64,000 nt of DNA from Paracentrotus lividus (GCA_940671915.1 CALNVZ010000641.1:3656965-3720964); one strand, 5' to 3'. Shown: positions 9,460 to 21,303, numbered from the stretch's first letter. Made by a program: numbers and translations. The notes: a model not told the origin generated them from the letters alone.

Positions 9460-10989
9460 GATGACTTAGTTATAAGTGTTTATTAGTGGAGTGAAGGGTG
9501 TAGTTGATATGTGTAACCCTACAATTCCAAAAAGTGCCGAGCATATGGATGAACGCGGGCCTGTACAGGATCAACCATCCCGTTGCCTATGTAAAAGTAA
9601 TGGAGTTGAAATGATCTTTAGTGGGGTGATTGTCCCTTACACATTCTAAACAAGTTGATCGTTTTTACGGGTAACAAGAGAGGAACGATACTTTCCGTTC
9701 AGGAGGAATAGAGGCCTTGGAATGTGATTATTGGGGTTTGGAGATTAGATCACGTTGAGAGACATTAAGTGTCTATTAAACGGGGCTACTACTAGACACT
9801 TTCACCGTACTAGATGATTGGTTTGTAAGAATGATTGCTAGGGGGGGTGATCTGTCCTTACACTGAGCATATTATCAAAAGTGAATTATTACGGGTAGCA
9901 AGGGGAAACATCTTCATCTTGCTCTGAGAAGCGAAGTTGACTTGGGAAAGAATTTTTGGTGGGAAGTATATTCCTTTGACATTTGCCATCGATTCTATTG
10001 AGGTTAATGATTGTAGTATAAGGTATAACCATGGACATTTACCTGTTTCCGGTCGTTATGCACCTAAAGTCTGATTGCGACTGGATAGATGGGAAGTTAG
10101 ACATCATCTTGTATTCTACTTTTTACAGAAGGGGTCAGAGTTTGATTGATTGGAGTTTACAAACAGTCACTATCCAGAGTTGGTGTTATTAACGGGTACA
10201 GGGTTACACTTTTCCTTTTGAGTTGACAACTGTATTGGAGAGCGGAAATAGAGGCAGGTAATCAGGGTTATGGCAGATAGATTGTCTCCTTCCACGCAGA
10301 GCTCGCAAATTATCTATCGTGGCAATGTAGTGTTCGGTACACGCCCTATTCATTATCAGTGATCAGGCTGCGAGATGGGACGGAGGAGTGCAGACTACCT
10401 CAATGCCTATCCCAGTGAAATGACTGAGCAATACGTCCGAATTGAAGTCCGACCGATGTGTATCGCCAAAGATCCATTTTGCTGTCAGTGGATGAATATA
10501 CTTGCTAGAGAGTTCTCAGTGAAATCCTCGTGGCCTTGGTCTAAATGAAGTATTAGGAGGGCTGTTCCCGTAGGAGCGATAAGTGCTAAGTGGCATAATG
10601 CGAGAAAGTGGACCAGTTTGGTAATCAATTTTTGGATATATTCTTAGACAGATTATGGTCGATAGACCTACTCATTGAGCTACGCCACGCTACGGACATG
10701 TATTATGAGCATGTTAGCGGGCCATGTAACGGGAGTTCAGGCTCAGTGAGACCTTTTGCGGTTCCTTTACCCCGTTCCATAACACCAATTTTATGGCATG
10801 AAGGATTGTTTTGAGAAGGGGTGATTGTCACAACCTTCGTAATATGTCACACACAATCTTGAAGGGGAATAGAGAATCCGTAGATTGGTTCGGGATTGCG
10901 TCAACACTGGGGCGGATGGCCATTGAGCAAGAGTCTGAAGGATGCTGGTATCACTCGAGAATGGGTACGAATGGTGTCCAGGTGAACGA
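9460..10989. other. Distinct-looking region with faint internal repetition, ends at assembly gap
   Basis: Base composition is less AT-rich than the neighbours, with few A/T runs. Related phrases recur at irregular spacing: GGGGTGATTGTCCCTTACAC (9623), GGGGGTGATCTGTCCTTACAC (9842), GGGGTGATTGTCACAACC (10818), and ACGGGTAACAAG / ACGGGTAGCAAG / ACGGGTACAGGG at about 9678, 9890 and 10194, followed in two cases by GGAATAGAGGC or GGAAATAGAGGC. This looks like a very diverged tandem or segmental repeat of 200-300 bp. No domain is recognisable in the frames at 10608-10814 and 10811-11041, and the second runs through the gap. Confidence 0.4.
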
Positions 10990-11014
10990 NNNNNNNNNNN
11001 NNNNNNNNNNNNNN
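10990..11014. other. Assembly gap (25 N)
   Basis: Twenty-five N. A fixed small size of this kind usually marks a gap of unknown length. Confidence 0.98.
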
Positions 11015-12294
11015 ATTGTTTGTTACACTGTTTTAAGGTAGTAAATGAATTCCATTTGATCTGAAACTTTCAGTAGTTTGTTTTTACTGTTGGAACAATA
11101 TAATCTTATTAATCTTGATATAATTGCTCTTGTTTTTGAAAGCTACTAAATCCCTTTAACTGTTGTGCCGACTAATGGTGGACAGGCGCGGATTCAAGAT
11201 ATCCGAATAGAATACATTTCTCGGGCCCAATTGTCTGTGGACAAAAGCGGCTGTATTATGTTTACGCATGGGCCCGATACTTTCATTGTATGAAATCATG
11301 CTGCGTCCGCTACTGGTGAATATCAGAATCGAAGGACATCGTCTAAAACATCGATTACAAACATCTCTACGACTATAGGCTACAGCCTCTACTTATGCGC
11401 TCATGCAGATTTGAGTGAATATCAGTTCAGCTATCTCACTGAGTGACATAATCAGCCCGATTTATAATCAGTATTGATTGCAGGCTGTATATTTTCACTC
11501 GATTCCAATAAGTTGACAAGATTGAACTATTTTTTTTGTTCATTTACTTGGTGTATGTTTTCAATAATCCGATGTGGCGTGCGCCTTTATTCCGGGTCAA
11601 AGATAGAGCTTTGACCAGATTAACCTAACAAAACTTTAATTAATCAAACTGAATGAAGTAAAACATTGTATTGTTGATAGCATTTGTTCAATGAATTTAC
11701 TATCCAAAATAACTTTCTCACAAGAAAATATAAAAATATATTCATTAATGAGAAATACTAAATACCTATAATAAACTTCTTACAAAAATTACAAATGCAC
11801 TTTTCTTTAAACTTTTGTAAGCTCAACATTTTCTTTTATCTGGTTAGATTGCTTAAAAAATAAATAACCTATATTTTCTTAAATTAAAGTGCAGTCTCTT
11901 TATATAGCTAACCATTTCCAAACAAAAATGTTGTACAAAGCTCCTCCATTCATTTATATGGATCCGAAGAAATATTTTCTTTAATATGTGCCTCTCTAAT
12001 CAGAAAATATCGTATCATAATATTTGATATTCCTTTCATAACGCAATCTCACAGAAATGTCTACAGCACAGTACAGACCTTGATAATAATTATTCAACGT
12101 TTTTTTCTTGAATGATATGTGTTGCTTAGCAGGAAATATTTCGTATGAAAACTAATCCAATCGAATGAATGTATAGCAGCAGTTGGTTATTGTATCATGA
12201 CAAAAACAGAGATGAAAGAATCAGGCAAACTTCATTAAATATCAGAAGTTATTACTTTTCTTCTTTATGAAACTGTCGAGTCGATGTAATTCAG
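11015..12294. other. Non-coding AT-rich, no feature seen
   Basis: Increasingly AT-rich downstream of the gap. No repeat copy, RNA gene or long open frame noticed. Confidence 0.5.
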
Positions 12295-12296
12295 TA

Positions 12297-13146
12297 TACC
12301 GAGTGAGTCAAAAAAAAAACTTTACACCTAGAAAAATGTCAATAAAAACAAAACCAATTTATGAACCCTAAATTATTTTACATATTCTGAAAGAGTAACT
12401 CCTCCCGCATCTTCTGAAACCATTTTTGTGTGGTATGTCTTTACGCTTGGATGAACACGACGCATTATTTGCGAATATGCAAATTTCGAATTGTGCCAGG
12501 TTGGGGATGAAATTGAAACAACAAAAGCTGACAAGAAAGCAACTCCATCATGAATAAAATAGCATAACTTTTTAACGAAAAAGTTTTCCGCTTAATAACT
12601 TGGCAGGGGTGTTGTTACACATATTGACTACATTTTGTATGAAAATAAGATAAATCTGTAGAGTCAGGCATGAGTGAGCACATGTCAAAGACAAAATAAT
12701 CCCTTTTCAAAAGTATTTGGAGGCCTTTTAGGTCCGTCAGTTGCAATTTACTCTTTGATGAGTACTCATTCGTGCATTACTTGACGAGTCAATCTAATTT
12801 TTATACAAAATGTAGTCAATATGTGTAACAACACCCCTGCCAAGTTATTAAGCGGAAAACTTTTTCGTTAAAAAGTTATGCTATTTTATTCATGATGGAG
12901 TTGCCTTTTTTGTCAGCTTTTGTTGTTTCAATTTCATCCCCAACCTGGCACAATTCGAAATTTGCATGTTCGCAAACAATGCGTCGTGTTCATCCAAGCG
13001 TAAATACATACCACACAAAAGTGGTACCAGAAGATGCGTGAGGAGTTACTCTTTAAGAATATGTAAAATAATTTAGGGTTTATAAATTAGTTTTCTTTTT
13101 ATTGACATTTTTCTAGGTGTATTTTTTTTTGTGGACTCACTCGGTA
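12297..13146. mobile_element. 850-bp palindromic TA-flanked element, copy 1
   Basis: Begins TACCGAGTGAGTC and ends GACTCACTCGGTA, with TA on each side (12295-12296, 13147-13148), as for Tc1/mariner-type insertions. The terminal inverted repeat does not stop after 20-30 bp. The left arm runs through CTTTACACCTAGAAAAATGTC, GGATGAACACGACGCAT and CTTAATAACTTGGCAGGGGTG to TGTAGTCAATATG-type sequence, and is mirrored step by step to the right end. Arms are about 360 bp with small differences, and weaker complementarity continues toward a centre near 12710-12740. No open frame of note, so mobilisation would need a transposase from elsewhere. Other copies: 21332-22151 and 26033-26882. Confidence 0.92.
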
Positions 13147-13148
13147 TA

Positions 13149-15242
13149 TACCGGAATTGTTAATGATAAATATTATTTAGACCCCCTATCAAAAAAATAA
13201 CGAGAGATGGAAAATTAATTTTACTCGCTGTTATTGTAATTGTGAGAGTAATTCGTCATTTAAAAATCTCAGGCAGTGTTCGCAGATATATGCTTTCTCG
13301 AATACTGTCAAATTGCCACTGTTATGAAATCTTGCTCTTCTTAATGCAATCATAATTTGCTTCAATCCAGTTCACGTCGAGCATGAATCCTAAGTTGAAT
13401 CTTTACTTAATCTTATGGTATTTATGTTCAAGCACTGAAATTGAGACATGCGTTGAAAGGCGCTTTTTCAGCTTTTCGATGTGGTGGTGACAATAATTGA
13501 GTTAACAAAGAGCGTCAGAAAAAGGATTCCTAGAAATTGGAAAATTATCTGCTTTAATGTAAGAAAAAGACCTTGAGATATAACGTTCATTTCGTTTGAC
13601 AAACCGCACACTCAGACTTATTTAAAAAATGCAGGTGACAGAATTCAACTTTACATTTCGGGAGCATATACGGGTAATTGATAGATCAAAAATCTTTTAG
13701 TTATATCTCTTAAATTTGACTTTGGGTAATATAGAGGGTACCCTTACATTATATGTACGGTTTCCCTTGATACAGCCATTATAATTCCTTCATTACTTGA
13801 GTAGTTTACAAAAAATGTTCGATTTGCACACAGTTGATTAACTCCGGGATATTTCTTTGAAATTAACACACTACAGGTTATGATCCGGCAAATTAACAGC
13901 GAATTTGACCTCTTAATCCTGGGTCGAGTGTGGCAGATGTAGATTGATGAAAAGTTTCCTCCAAGATTAAATCAATTTTTTTTTTCAGAGGGAAATTAAA
14001 TGAACTGTGTACCAAACGAAGGACGAATTTCTAAACTGAATAATCAAACAAACCTTATCGAATTTTTACTACACTTAATATGAATTTACGACGCAATTTT
14101 TAATAACCCAAGCAAACAAACACATTTAATTAAATTATCAAAATTGAGGACTGTTGACTATCTAGGGAACGTTTCCCTCATGTGACACATGGGAGAACTT
14201 TACGTCGACGTGTGTATACGCTGACTGAATGTGACGCAGAATGTAAAACATCGGACGTCGTCAGAATATTGTCAAAAAAATTCTGGTCATGATTTAACAT
14301 TCCCTCTGCATGAACGCCAGGACACCAAGCAGATCTCGAATTGCTTTATTTGGCCCTTAGCGATGTAAAATGATCAAGGGGGTTATTGATTCAACCTCGG
14401 GTTATGTAAATACCACCAAGCAGAACCCGTATTAGGCACCATTACTGCATCGCCCAAAAGTATGGCGTTAAAAAAAAGGAGAACGCTAAATGGAAAAGAA
14501 CGCCCCATAACGCGAAGCCACGATTAACCGAAATTCCTCGGGAAAAGAAGGGTGGCAGAAAGTTGAGGGGGTAGATAACGATGTAGGATTACATTTTTTT
14601 TCCTGTTCGCCACTTGGTTTTTATCTCACTGGAAATGGTTCTCATTGATTAGATGAAGATCGTATGGAATGTATTCAATTTCGGTCAAAATGTCGATGGA
14701 TGCACTTCGCGTAGGCATTTTTGGAACATTAGCCTCTCAATTGTCAAGGACACAATATGCCAATGACTCATTAAACCATCACTAGTTGAACAAGAAACAA
14801 AAAACTTTTTTTTTATGAGAGCAGGATTAATTAAATTCTCATGACGATTTTGGTAAAAAAAAATCTTCCGATGACACGTTATTCTTGTCTCGAACTTTAA
14901 TAAATTCTTTGGAATAATTACACGCAAAAATATGGGATTGTGTATATATCTAGTAGATGACGGCTGCAACTCGGTAAAGGAAACCTGGGGATGGAATCCA
15001 TCAATTTGCTTGTTTATCTAATAAATAACAACCAAATGTATTACCTTTAATGAGCCACAGAAAAAAAACTTTCAATATGACCCTTATTATACTCTCTAAA
15101 ATATGAAAATGACATACTCTATCATCATCAAAAAACGAATTTATTTGGATATCATTTCTCTTAAGCATCGGTTATTACATTTGATGATGCTCGTTTGAGC
15201 GTCTCTCAACTACACAGCAGATAACACAACATACAACCAGAT
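13149..15242. other. Non-coding AT-rich, no feature recognised
   Basis: No repeat family or gene identified. A 94-codon minus-strand frame at 14685-14969 has no family resemblance. Confidence 0.5.
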
Positions 15243-15959
15243 ATACAGTGCGTCCAGAAAAAAGTATACCGAATTTAGGAGGCTCATATCAGAATATATA
15301 GCTTATTGTGACCTTAATTTTCATTTCATGTAAGAATATAATCATATTTTACTGCTGATACCCAACTTAAACCTGTGTTGTCATGGATGACTGAGCAACT
15401 GTCAACCTCTGTCAATATGGAGCTTGTACGAAGTTTCTGCAGACAACCCTTACTATACTGATACATTTCCATTCGTTGTTTGAGGTCAGCCCTCCTGAGT
15501 CTATCATAAGAAAAAGTGTTCTTGGACTATCACATGCAAAGGTTGCTTTCGCCCAAACTTGGTACAAGTCAAGTTTGACACTTTTTTTGAAAGGCCAAGT
15601 GATTAGTCTTTTGTCCCAGACAGGTATAAGTTGAGTATCACTGGATTGGAATTAGTCCTTAGTTTATGGTAGGGTTAAGGTTAGGTTACTGTAAGGTTGT
15701 CAGGCATGCAAACACACATCAAAGATCTCTATCCCCCCGGAATTGCACGTCCGTCCTCTTGAATTTGTTAGTCGCACCTGTCAGTCCGACGTAGCTGTCT
15801 AGAGACGACACACGCGCTGATTTCTAACACATGAATTAATGTAGCCATTTAGAGAAGAAACGATCGATTTGATGGCTGGGGAATGGAATCAATGCAACAG
15901 CTCACTTTCTCGAGCCGTGGGTTGACCCGTAAGGAGGTCGTAGAAGGTCAGATCTGTGT
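15243..15959. other. Non-coding; possible single transposon end at its left edge
   Basis: TATACAGTGCGTCCAGAAAAAA at 15243-15264 resembles a mariner terminus, but no inverted partner was found. The remainder holds nothing recognisable. Confidence 0.4.
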
Positions 15960-16067
15960 CCTGTAACATAAAAAATATACGATCAATCTTACGATCATAC
16001 ACAGTTTACCATATACTTACGATATATATATAATTGTAAGATTGATTCATATCTTTATGTTACAGGG
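15960..16067. mobile_element. 108-bp MITE with CCTGTAACATAAA ends
   Basis: CCTGTAACATAAA at the left is mirrored by TTTATGTTACAGG at the right, and the inner parts also pair (CGATCAATCTTACGATC against TTGTAAGATTGATTC). The similarity extends 5-7 bases outward (CTGTGTCCTG / CAGGGTACAG), so the true ends may lie there. The palindrome covers nearly the whole element. Related copies: 25047-25264 and 52263-52497, plus a solo end at 6683. Confidence 0.8.
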
Positions 16068-16345
16068 TACAGAACTGGCTAGTTTCAGAGGTACACTAGA
16101 TTCTTGAAGGTTGAAAAAGGAAACAATCAAAATATTAATTCATTGCTTTGACAGGAATATGAATGTATGATACACACAGAAAAGTAGAGTTAAGCAAGGG
16201 ATAATGAAAACAAATGTTAAAATAAATACGTTAATATACAATATTTATTACAAACTGGGTATATCCATAATAATCATATATATATCTTGTCATGTGTTTG
16301 TAATTTGGGGGTACTAGTGAAACAACATGAAAAGAGAACAAAAGA
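16068..16345. other. No feature seen
   Basis: AT-rich spacer. Confidence 0.5.
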
Positions 16346-16460
16346 ATTAAGAGAGTGTGTTGTTATGTGTTTGTGTGTGTGCGGGGGCGTGCGAGAGAGA
16401 AACAGAGGGAGAGAGAGAGAAAGAGAGAAGGAAGAGAGAGAGAGAGAGGAAGGTGAAATA
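16346..16460. repeat. (GT)n then (GA)n compound microsatellite
   Basis: GTGTGTT... at 16346-16390 passes into GAGAGA runs to about 16455. The open frames on both strands here are compositional. Confidence 0.9.
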
Positions 16461-17687
16461 GAAAGAGTGAGACTAGACAAAATGCTCACGGGCATATAAT
16501 AATGACTACCTCCTCACCGAAGGGTCTGTGAACTCCCGTATCGTAACCCTTCGTTACATCTGATGCCTCAAAGGATTTCAACACCATTTGAAAGGTGTTG
16601 GGGCTGCGAGTTGCCTGGAAGTCGTTGGCCTGGGAAAGATCATCTCCAAATATAGGGCATACAGATATTCGTTGATGAAAAAAAAAACGATTATTTGATT
16701 TTTATGACCGTACCTTATAAATGGCGCACCTTTTGAATGTTTTTCAACATACATATGTTGTGGAATCTTCATCATCATCATCACCTTAAAAACTTTGGTT
16801 CTATGACATTTACGGTTAACCTGTGAAAATACTAATGCCTTAAAAATAACATATTTCAGTGAATCTATGGCGGAACTGGTGACATGAAAAGGTGAACACA
16901 TGACGTACATGTATATAAGAAATTTCAAAAGCAAGAGTTGATTGAAATGCATTGCCCATTATAACTTGACAAGAAAATACATATACATAAGAATGTAACA
17001 TAACATTGTCTAGACATATTTACATTTACGCATCGTTGGGCGGGGTTATATGTATATTTCATGTGTATTAGGGGACATTATTGCGAGACGTTCCCGAGAC
17101 GCTTGATGAAGAGTCGATAAATATACTGTAATATCATCATACAGCTTTGAGCTTCAAGGCATCCAAGATCGGTAAAGGCATGCTTTATGTGTGCTTGTGG
17201 GCTGGATGTGGTAGGGCAGTGCGCGCAGGGTCCGGCTGTAAGTGGTGGTAAATGCATGAAATACTTACCGTTGTTTTAGTCTATTATTAAAAGTTTTTAA
17301 GGTTTTTAGGCAAAAGAAAACAAAACAAAACAAATCAACAAAAACAAAACAAACGTAATACAGGTATGATTCGTAGTATAAATTTGACAAAGAAATAAAA
17401 TACTTACGGTTTACTAAGCCGAATGTTTCCTGATTCCACAATTATTTTTTTTTGTTAAGAGCAATTGCAAACAAACACCAATTAGGTGCTAACACATGGT
17501 GTCAAACCAACGGTGTCAGTATTTGTTTGGCGATTGGGGGGGATGATCGTCGATATTTTCCTCTTTTCCCAATGTGAACAACGATCGATAGTATATGATC
17601 GCAGTGTGCAATGTTTTTTGGGCGGAGTAAATGCTTTGTATAACGTATGCATATAAATAGGGGGAATCCAGTTAGTATGTTAAGCGA
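16461..17687. other. Non-coding, no feature recognised
   Basis: A 124-codon minus-strand frame (16578-16952) has no recognisable domain. A-rich CAAAACAAAACAAA at 17320-17350. Confidence 0.45.
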
Positions 17688-18515
17688 GCGCGAAGCACGA
17701 GCTGAAAATTTTCCTCAATAATAGTGACATTAAATGGGGTATTTGTAGCTAATTCGAGCGCAAACGAGGACGGGGCTTTATAACTGGTAATGTCCAAAAG
17801 GGAACGCATCAGATCATGATGTAATGGTATTATATAACTCATTATGTATACACATGCATATGAGTTATCTACTATTACAATTTTTCAAATTCATAGAGCC
17901 CAGTTATGCGAGCGCAAAAGCGCGGACCTAAAATTTTCTCAGTAAATAGTTACATGAAATGGGACATTTATTGTTGAATAATGCGAACGGCGAAACAAGA
18001 AGCCGGCTTTATCTGGTTTATTAAAGGGGGCACCATCATGATAAAAAATTATATAGATACATTTATACACACATGCACATTATTATGCATATGAGGTACT
18101 AGCATATGAATAGTCGTAGGGCTTAATAGATGCCGAGCGCGAAAGCGTGAGCTTAAAATTTTCACCAACAATATTGAAACTTAAAATGGTATTTGTTGCG
18201 TAAAATGTAAGCGCGAATTTGATGCGAAGGGCTAGGGGCTTTAACTGTGATTAGAAGCGGGCCATGCCCAACGAAAGGAAATATATATAAATTGTAGAAA
18301 TTTCCATTTACGGCAATGTTTGTGCGACGCGAAGCGCGAGCTGGAAAATTTTCTTAATAATAGTGACCTGAATGAACAGGATAAGAAAGGTGAAGGAGTG
18401 GGTGTACCATCGTGACGTTATACCTAATGTACAAGATAAAAGCTAAATCGAATGCAAGTACAGTTTGTAATAGCCTATATATTTGCGAGCGCGAAGCGCG
18501 AGCCTGAAAAATTTT
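17688..18515. repeat. Second GCG-word array, about 200-bp units
   Basis: Five copies of GCGAGCGCGAAGCGCGAGC or close variants at about 17692, 17908, 18134, 18328 and 18485 (spacings 216, 226, 194, 157). Four are followed by AAAATTTTC and an AATA(A/T)TAGTGAC-like link. A half-word with AGCGCAAACGAGG or GAACGGCGAAAC and a GGGGCTTTA motif recurs between them. Units are more diverged and longer than in the 841-1935 array, yet share the same CpG-rich core. Confidence 0.85.
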
Positions 18516-19062
18516 CATGGTCAAGTTTCAAAGTTTATCTGAAATGAATTTCAGCTCATTTGATCGTTAAGTGAAGTGTATTTTTACTGTATAATCATGG
18601 ATATAATTTATAAGAGTTATATCATGTATATAATGGTCCGAGTCCCAAAAAAGTACCCTTGTATGAAGAGCCGAGATAAAGTGTTAACAGACCCTTCGAT
18701 ATCCATCTCTTTATTTTATCAAACCATGGGTGGATTATTGAGGGGGAATATTATCCTTCAGCTTTACTTATCAAGACAAGTGTCGGCCCCTGGTTATCAT
18801 GAATTGTACATCAGTGAACATCTGCGTTTTCCAATTTATATACAGGTGTATTGTTTTTACATGCTTACTTAAAGTATATCAGGCACACACGGGAAGATTT
18901 GCGATTAAGTGAGAAATTTTGGATTCTGAATGTCAGAAATATGCATTTTAGACACGCAATAATTATAATAATGTCATAAAAGTGTTTTATCAAATATGAT
19001 AAAAATATGTAATGATAGATTTATATGCACAAAATATGATACCTTTCATTTTCTTGAATCGA
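18516..19062. other. Non-coding, unassigned 98-codon frame
   Basis: The plus-strand frame 18576-18872 has no recognisable domain. Nothing else noted. Confidence 0.45.
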
Positions 19063-19143
19063 AATATTGGGGGGGGGGGGATGATTGTACACACCATCCC
19101 CCCACCAAAATATTGGGGGTGGATGCATCCCCCCATCCCCCAC
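19063..19143. repeat. Two tandem G-run/C-run hairpin units
   Basis: AAATATTGGGGG...CCATCCCCCCACC is followed directly by AAAATATTGGGGG...CCCCCCATCCCCCAC. Each unit places a G-run against a C-run, so each can fold on itself. Confidence 0.75.
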
Positions 19144-20064
19144 AAATCGACACCATGTGTCAAAAACTGTTCTCTTTATGAAAGCATTGATTACGTAATT
19201 AAGAGAAGAAAGAAGAAGAAAAACACATCCATACACGCACACAGCGTTTTAATGGTCATGAGAAATAACGAGTTTATTTTTCTCACCCGTACCTGCACGC
19301 GATGCTAATTGAGCAGGAACATCAAACTCAACAGTATGACGATAACTGAGTCTAATTCGATGCCTATCATATACAGTATGTCCAGCTTTTGTAACGTAAT
19401 AATCATACAACAGGCAAGAGAGGAAAGAAATGAGCATTTCTGCAATTTTGAAACAAATATGAATCTATGATAAGGATATTTTTTTAAATGCCTTCTGGCA
19501 ACGTCGCTCAAAATCTAATCATATTTGGACAATTACTGAGAAAGTACAAAATATGAGACGAAGCATGGCTTGGCGCCGCAATGGGAGTATTGTGGCTGAA
19601 ATTGAATTCTACCTAAACATGCGTCTTTTCCCTCGTGTGTCTAATGTCCTCTCCCCTCAGGCCATTTAATGTCGCCAAATGGAACGTTTTCGCTAAAGTG
19701 GGACAGAATCGATGCGTTGGAATAATTGTTTTTGCGATTTGAAGATACATCGTGACGGGGGGAAAGGTCTGCTCGGGGAAATTCATGGTATTGTTTTATT
19801 CGCTGCGTCCGTGTTCGTTTTATTGAACATTGATTCTGATGCGTTACTGAGGGAAACGCTTATCATCGAAACCCTATAGTATCTTTGCCTGCCTGCTTAG
19901 GCTACGGGACACATTATCTCTCTCATTTCAATTTTCCATATCATGTTTCCCTACATTCTCAAGAGACGGATTTCACGTCCAAATCGTTTCCAAAATGACA
20001 TGGTCTGATTCCAGTCAGTAAATGTTTGGCGAGATATAGCCTGATCAAAGGTGTCCACAAGTTG
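19144..20064. other. Non-coding, no feature recognised
   Basis: No repeat copies or gene noticed. Confidence 0.45.
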
Positions 20065-20066
20065 TA

Positions 20067-21035
20067 GGGTACATGCAGGTAATATGGGCCAGCAGGTAAT
20101 ATGGGCCACCTGACAAATCATGTCGTGACCGTCGACCGGTGACCGGTGTGAGCACCATAATGTTGTTCATATGAACTGTATACGAACATATATCGTCGTG
20201 AGAGCATTTGATGCCGAAATTTATCTGAGAAAATTGCTGAAAACCAACAAGGTATGTAAAACTCACGGCATTTTTTTACCCTGATGTAAATTTGATATGT
20301 CACAGAATGTGATGGTCAAAGTGTGTTTGAGGGGGTAACCTCAATTGTTTTTGTATTTTAGTAAGCTTATAGTTTCATTCTGATCATACTAGCGTGTACA
20401 GGTCATTTGTTTTAGTGAAGGGGTGCAATGTGGCATTGAATCCTTGCCTGACACAGCAACATTGGCAGGTAATATGGGACATCCAAAATGGCGGAAATGA
20501 TTCTGGTACTTAATATATTGGATGAGGCATCAATCTCTTTGCTACGATTTATTGGGGTATATCAAAGTATATAATTAATATAAATAACTTATTGTAGGCC
20601 TATATTGACTTGTATAATGAAAATAATATTTAAATAATATTTAAAAAAGAAATAATTAACAAAATACATAACAATGAAATATATAGTCAAAGATTTACTG
20701 AAGGGTCTTATAAGTTTCAAATATATCTTAAAGTTAATGATTTTCAAGATTTAAAGCAAATTCAAGACATGGTAGAGTCATTGTAGTTTTTAAAAACATA
20801 CATTAAATACATGTGCCCATATTACCTGCACATGCAGGTAATATGGGCACTTTGGCAATGACGTCAACATTTGAATATTGCAGACAGGGGGTTGGTGATA
20901 ATTGTTTTTTCTTCACAATAAAAGTTAGAGCAGTAGTTATGTTTTCATATAAAAAGATTAGACTTTGTGTCATTTCGTAATTGTATGCAAATTAGGCAAA
21001 TGAGCTTAGGGGGCCCATATTACCTGCATGTACCC
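20067..21035. mobile_element. 969-bp TA-flanked element carrying six GCAGGTAATATGGGC words
   Basis: The left end GGGTACATGCAGGTAATATG and the right end (reverse complement identical over 25 bp) are flanked by TA at 20065-20066 and 21036-21037. The word GCAGGTAATATGGG(C/A) occurs near 20076, 20092, 20465, 20819 (inverted), 20833 and 21014 (inverted). The pair at 20813-20850 forms a palindrome with 18-bp arms and a 2-bp centre. No transposase frame. The repeated word at the ends and inside looks like a set of recognition sites, as subterminal transposase sites do in several DNA-transposon families. The exact superfamily is not determined. Confidence 0.85.
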
Positions 21036-21037
21036 TA

Positions 21038-21186
21038 TCAATGTTTAGTGCTTCCGTATAAACATGACACCCTTAAGAAGCCGTAAACTCTAATCCTCAC
21101 ACAAACACCATAATTTATTTGATTTGAAAGCGTAAAATAAAGACAATCATTATACAATATCATGGTGAATCTGCACTGCTTTTTTT
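21038..21186. other. Spacer
   Basis: AT-rich sequence between two structured elements. Confidence 0.5.
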
Positions 21187-21303
21187 GTGTGTTAAATTTG
21201 TGTTAAATCAACACCACTGGTGTTTACATTGGACAACACTACACAGGGAGTTGTCCAATATAAACACCAGTAGTGTTGATTAAACACCAATTTAAACAAC
21301 ACC
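21187..21303. repeat. 117-bp hairpin with TCAACACCACTGGTGTT arms
   Basis: Inner arms 21201-21237 and 21250-21286 pair at 34 of 37 positions around a 12-base loop, and weaker pairing continues outward (TTAAATTTG against CAATTTAA). Contains TCAACAC and GGTGTT words shared with the cluster at 47.9-48.1 kb. Could be a tiny MITE; an RNA hairpin role is speculative. Confidence 0.75.

Noticed and set aside
15243..15264. Mariner end TATACAGTGCGTCCAGAAAAAA
   Set aside because: Only one end was seen; an inverted partner was not found within several kilobases, so no element is called.
16346..16460. Overlapping frames on both strands of the GT/GA tract
   Set aside because: Low-complexity translation of a microsatellite.
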